The notes beneath the pieces were generated by a model. That model searched no databases, was not told where the DNA came from, and worked only from the letters and a program-made list of their open reading frames with translations. DNA of 64,000 nt from assembly GCF_006538885.1 (NCBI RefSeq), contig NZ_BJLY01000004.1:310001-374000 (forward strand), written 5' to 3'. The position numbers and the translations under genes were made by a program. How positions within the stretch are numbered: position 1 is the stretch's first letter; each line of letters opens with the position of its first letter. The stretch is from Gluconobacter roseus NBRC 3990. GTDB lineage: Bacteria > Pseudomonadota > Alphaproteobacteria > Acetobacterales > Acetobacteraceae. Of the stretch, positions 61,168 to 64,000 are shown one piece after another.

Positions 61168-63309
61168 TCATTTCGGGTTCGATTTTTTCTCCCAGGCCTT
61201 GCGGACTTCTGCCGGGCTGAGGTGGCGATGGCTTGTTTTTGCATGAGTTCCACTTTTGGCCTGCGCAGGGTGCGGAACGCTGCTGGGGCCGGAGCCGGTC
61301 GTCCGGCCGGGAGCAATTCCGGCGGCCGGGTGTTCGTTGGCTTCCAGAATGGCCTTCTCACAGGCCGATCCCTTGCCGACACCGAGCTGGATGGTCGGGA
61401 TAAGGGCAGCAGGCGGGAAGACGATCCCGAGGCCTACGGATGCGGCGACCCGGCCAAGCAGTTCTGCGCCGGGCATGATCGTCGGGCTTTTCATGGAACC
61501 GAAGATGTGAACCGCGCCGGGCAGGGACAGGATCTGTGGGCCGATCGAGCGCGTCGTGACGGCGTAGTCGAGGGTGTCCTTATGGAAATTAACGGTCCCG
61601 GTGCCCATCGTGCGCGTGGTGCCAGTCTGCAGAAGCATCGAATTGGTATGCACGATGCCGTCTTTCAGCGGCAGGTCTGCTACAAGACATTGCAGTTTCG
61701 AGCGATCGGGGATGCCTAGTGCGGACAGGACGGCCGAGCCGAGTTTAAGGCCCAGAAGATCGGGAAGAAGGGCTGTGACATCGCCGCCGCGATCCAGAAC
61801 CAGAGTGGTGCCGCCATCGCCGTTTTCGACCAGGGTTGCGACCGAGTTACCGGTTGAGGTGAGGGTAACATGACCGCCGATGGTGCCGTCGCCCTGGAAC
61901 ATGTCCTTTGACGTCATGATGCGCGAGAGCGGCAGTCGGGAGACGTCCAGGCGGAAATGGGTGTGGAACTGTTCATCCTTTGTGGGATTGAGCGTGGCAT
62001 TTGCTGAGATGGTGCCTGTCCCCGTGGCGAAGGTCAGGTGCTTGAGGTCAATCGCACCGTCCCGGACTTCCAGCTCGGTATCAATATTATCTAGTGGCCA
62101 GTTCTTATTGCGGATGTGATCGCCGTGATAAGTCAGGTGCGCGTTGGCGGCATTAAGCTTGGGGACATTGATTTTTTTGTCCGGAAGCACGCGTGCGCTG
62201 GCTGGTTCGGCTTTCTTGCCTTCGCCGGGCTGGGCGCCGATGAAGCCGCCTAGATCCGCAAGATCGACTGAATGAGAATGAAGGACTGATTCTATGAAAA
62301 TCGGCTTCTGATGCGGGTCGACATTGATATCTCCTCCAATATCCGAAGATCCCATGTGACCTTCGAATTTCTGGAAGCGGATCGCACGGTCCGAATAGGC
62401 CAGATTGCCTGTGACGCTGTAAGGCGGCGTCTGGGGAATGGGGACACCTGTGAGCGGGTACAGGAGCGACATGTCCGGTCCTGCGAAGTGCAGGGCAAGA
62501 TTGGTGCCCTGAAAGTGGATCGGGTCATCGACCGTGCCGCGAAGCGTGACATAGGTCGGCCCGTTGGCGAGGCGTCCGTCGATCGGATAGGGGTGTGTGG
62601 CGTCCGTCAGGCCGAGAAGAGCGCCGCCGACAATGTGGCCCGTGATGGGAGCCTGCGCATAACGTCCCTTGAGGTCGATCACGAGATGTCCGTCATCGCC
62701 GTCTTTCGGGTCTTCAGTGTGAATCAGGACATGCATGTCCGTTTTCAGCTTTGCCAGCGCCAGACGGATATCGCCGTCATTGATCTCGATTTTGCCTAGT
62801 TTGGGCAGGGTTGTCGTTGAGGACGATGATGTCTGGCTGGATGCGTCTGACGATGATGTGAACGTGTAGTTATTTGTCCCGTTGAGCAGGGAGACGATGT
62901 CGCCTTTGGGCGCGTCGGCGCGGATGAGCGGCAGGGACAGACCTCCACCCGTCAGATAGCGCCAGACATCGGCTGTGACTGTGATGGCATGGGCGGACGC
63001 GAAATCGTCCTTTTCTTTTTCGAAGCCTTCGGGTTGACCGATTTTCAGGTCGTCCACGGTCACCGTTGTCTTGAAGCCCAGGCGGACATGCAAATGAGCA
63101 ATGCTGACCGGGCGATGCAGGGCTGCGGTCGCCTTTCGATCGATATAGGGAACGAACCAGTCCCATTGCCACACCAGGATCAGAATGATGATGGCAGCAG
63201 CCAGTGCTCCCAGCACGCCTCCGACAGTTTTCAGGACCAGATGTCGTCTGCCCGGTCTGGGAGAACGCGTGTCTGATGGGGAGGGCTGCCGGGGTGGGGT
63301 GCTGCTCAA
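61168..63309 (-). CDS. AsmA family envelope protein
   Basis: 713 residues. One N-terminal transmembrane anchor (about 24-50, VLGALAAAIIILILVW) with cytosolic Pro/Arg-rich tail, then a large periplasmic part. AsmA/TamB-like features: WFVPYIDRKATAALHRPVSIAHLHV near the start, LARFQ-type beta stretches, and the C-terminal domain with VNTLDYAVTTRSIGPQILSLPG-like pattern. Family proteins help move phospholipids to the outer membrane or protect assembly. The gene is monocistronic here. Confidence 0.85.
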   Translation of the reverse strand: MSSTPPRQPSPSDTRSPRPGRRHLVLKTVGGVLGALAAAIIILILVWQWDWFVPYIDRKATAALHRPVSIAHLHVRLGFKTTVTVDDLKIGQPEGFEKEKDDFASAHAITVTADVWRYLTGGGLSLPLIRADAPKGDIVSLLNGTNNYTFTSSSDASSQTSSSSTTTLPKLGKIEINDGDIRLALAKLKTDMHVLIHTEDPKDGDDGHLVIDLKGRYAQAPITGHIVGGALLGLTDATHPYPIDGRLANGPTYVTLRGTVDDPIHFQGTNLALHFAGPDMSLLYPLTGVPIPQTPPYSVTGNLAYSDRAIRFQKFEGHMGSSDIGGDINVDPHQKPIFIESVLHSHSVDLADLGGFIGAQPGEGKKAEPASARVLPDKKINVPKLNAANAHLTYHGDHIRNKNWPLDNIDTELEVRDGAIDLKHLTFATGTGTISANATLNPTKDEQFHTHFRLDVSRLPLSRIMTSKDMFQGDGTIGGHVTLTSTGNSVATLVENGDGGTTLVLDRGGDVTALLPDLLGLKLGSAVLSALGIPDRSKLQCLVADLPLKDGIVHTNSMLLQTGTTRTMGTGTVNFHKDTLDYAVTTRSIGPQILSLPGAVHIFGSMKSPTIMPGAELLGRVAASVGLGIVFPPAALIPTIQLGVGKGSACEKAILEANEHPAAGIAPGRTTGSGPSSVPHPAQAKSGTHAKTSHRHLSPAEVRKAWEKKSNPK

Positions 63310-63423
63310 CGGGGTGTTCTCCGAAATCCGGGGGCGTGACAGACAGGATCTGGTTATTGCAAGTCACTCTAATTACGGACAGAACCGGCAACGGTTTCAC
63401 AACGCACGGGAAGATCGGCAGGA

Positions 63424-63987
63424 ATGGAAACAGCAGGACGTGCGGATGAGCGGAAGAATTCCGGTCTGGAGGAGCTGCGGCGTGTCAGCCGGAAAGCTCA
63501 TGACGCTGTTGATGAGGCTTTTTCGCGTTTTGAACTTACGGACCGGAAATCCTACGGCGCCTTTCTAACGGCACATGCCCGCGCGCTTGTCGTCACGGAG
63601 GCCTATCTAGGCCGGTATTCCGCATCGGTGCCGCCGTGGCGCCCGCGGGCAGAGCTGTTGAAACAGGATCTGCGCGACATGGGACTCCCGATGCCCGTCA
63701 GTCAGCGGCACGTGCTGTCCGACTGCTCGGGTACGGCATTTGGAGTCCTGTATGTTCTCGAGGGCTCGCGACTTGGCGGGCGGATCCTGTCAGGGCGTGT
63801 GGGCGAAGGATTGCCGAGGGCCTATCTGTCGGCCGTGCATCAGAAGGGCGAATGGTCCGCGTTTCTGGAGCGGCTTGGGCAGTTTCTGGACGAAAGCCCT
63901 GTAGCGCGAAGACAGGCCGTGACCGATGGTGCTGTCGCGGCGTTTGCCCTGTTCCGTGACAGCGCGCTGCTTCAGTTCAGCGACTGA
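63424..63987 (+). CDS. Biliverdin-producing heme oxygenase
   Basis: 187 residues, all-helical. RKAHDAVDEAFSRF contains the proximal heme His (about residue 25), and VLYVLEGSRLGGRIL is the distal helix region of bacterial heme oxygenases. The enzyme opens heme to biliverdin, iron and CO. Such genes often sit before a bacteriophytochrome kinase; the window ends before the neighbour. ATG start, divergent from the AsmA-like gene. Confidence 0.82.
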   Translation: METAGRADERKNSGLEELRRVSRKAHDAVDEAFSRFELTDRKSYGAFLTAHARALVVTEAYLGRYSASVPPWRPRAELLKQDLRDMGLPMPVSQRHVLSDCSGTAFGVLYVLEGSRLGGRILSGRVGEGLPRAYLSAVHQKGEWSAFLERLGQFLDESPVARRQAVTDGAVAAFALFRDSALLQFSD

Positions 63988-64000
63988 GGGGCAGGCAGGA

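Noticed and set aside
1-64000. tRNA, rRNA, CRISPR arrays and insertion sequences
   Set aside because: No tRNA-like cloverleaf, regularly spaced repeat array or transposase was seen; most intergenic gaps are too short. A tRNAscan and IS search would settle it.

Overview
The window looks like a chromosomal segment of a Gluconobacter-type acetic acid bacterium (Alphaproteobacteria, Acetobacteraceae). The strongest pointer is the complete membrane-bound PQQ glucose dehydrogenase at 40004-42430: its 808-residue length and its sequence, as far as I can recall it, match the Gluconobacter oxydans enzyme. A cyanide-insensitive-type bd quinol oxidase (cioAB), a ROK fructokinase, a PlsC-type acyltransferase, PssA/Psd and high-GC codon usage fit the same group. 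Genes are tightly packed. Many stop and start codons overlap (ATGA, GTGA or TGATG), and I see no rRNA, tRNA, CRISPR array or insertion sequence.

Layout. 1-2087: end of rpsR, rplI, then a cyclopropane fatty acid synthase. 2094-8958 (minus): envelope operon lptF-lptG-lptD-surA-rsmA. 9016-11997 (minus): cysQ, a Sua5-type tsaC and two unknown genes. 12101-16109 (plus): pepA-holC, an orphan Rieske oxygenase and an aldo/keto reductase. 16243-21850 (plus): a six-gene, fully overlapping operon resembling the membrane and catalytic parts of hydrogenase-4/complex I, whose large subunit has lost both CxxC pairs that hold the NiFe centre. 22016-26160: fructokinase, pssA, psd, a methyltransferase-like gene and glyoxalase II. 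26224-28850 (minus): cioA-cioB plus a 49-residue DUF2474-like membrane peptide, with FNR-like palindromes upstream. 29070-33372 (minus): DUF2125 protein, acyltransferase, YdcF-like protein, ftsX, ftsE. 33496-38770: zinc-ribbon protein, a membrane protein, two soluble hybrid histidine kinases in one operon, sufE. 38820-42430 (minus): a small secreted repeat protein, a secreted protein with two TonB-C-like domains, and membrane glucose dehydrogenase. 42739-48194 (plus): rpmI-rplT-pheS-pheT-lpxB. 48199-57783: trpS, cytochrome c, tdk, lipoprotein FKBP, argG, rlmN, then xseB-ispA-dxs-tlyA (isoprenoid precursor operon) and a TusA-like protein. 57862-59690: a small phage-like islet (strong promoter, short hairpin terminator, holin-like and endolysin-like proteins, a glycosyltransferase). 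59751-63987: purine permease, AsmA-like protein and a biliverdin-type heme oxygenase.

How it works together. Glucose dehydrogenase feeds electrons to ubiquinone and CioAB burns ubiquinol, so the window holds both ends of the periplasmic oxidation chain typical of these bacteria. The Lpt/SurA/LpxB/PlsC/PssA/Psd/Cfa/AsmA genes form a strong envelope theme. The most unusual content is the hydrogenase-related complex without NiFe ligands. Next come a PleD-like tandem pseudo-receiver histidine kinase, the candidate FNR sites upstream of cioA and the phage-like islet.
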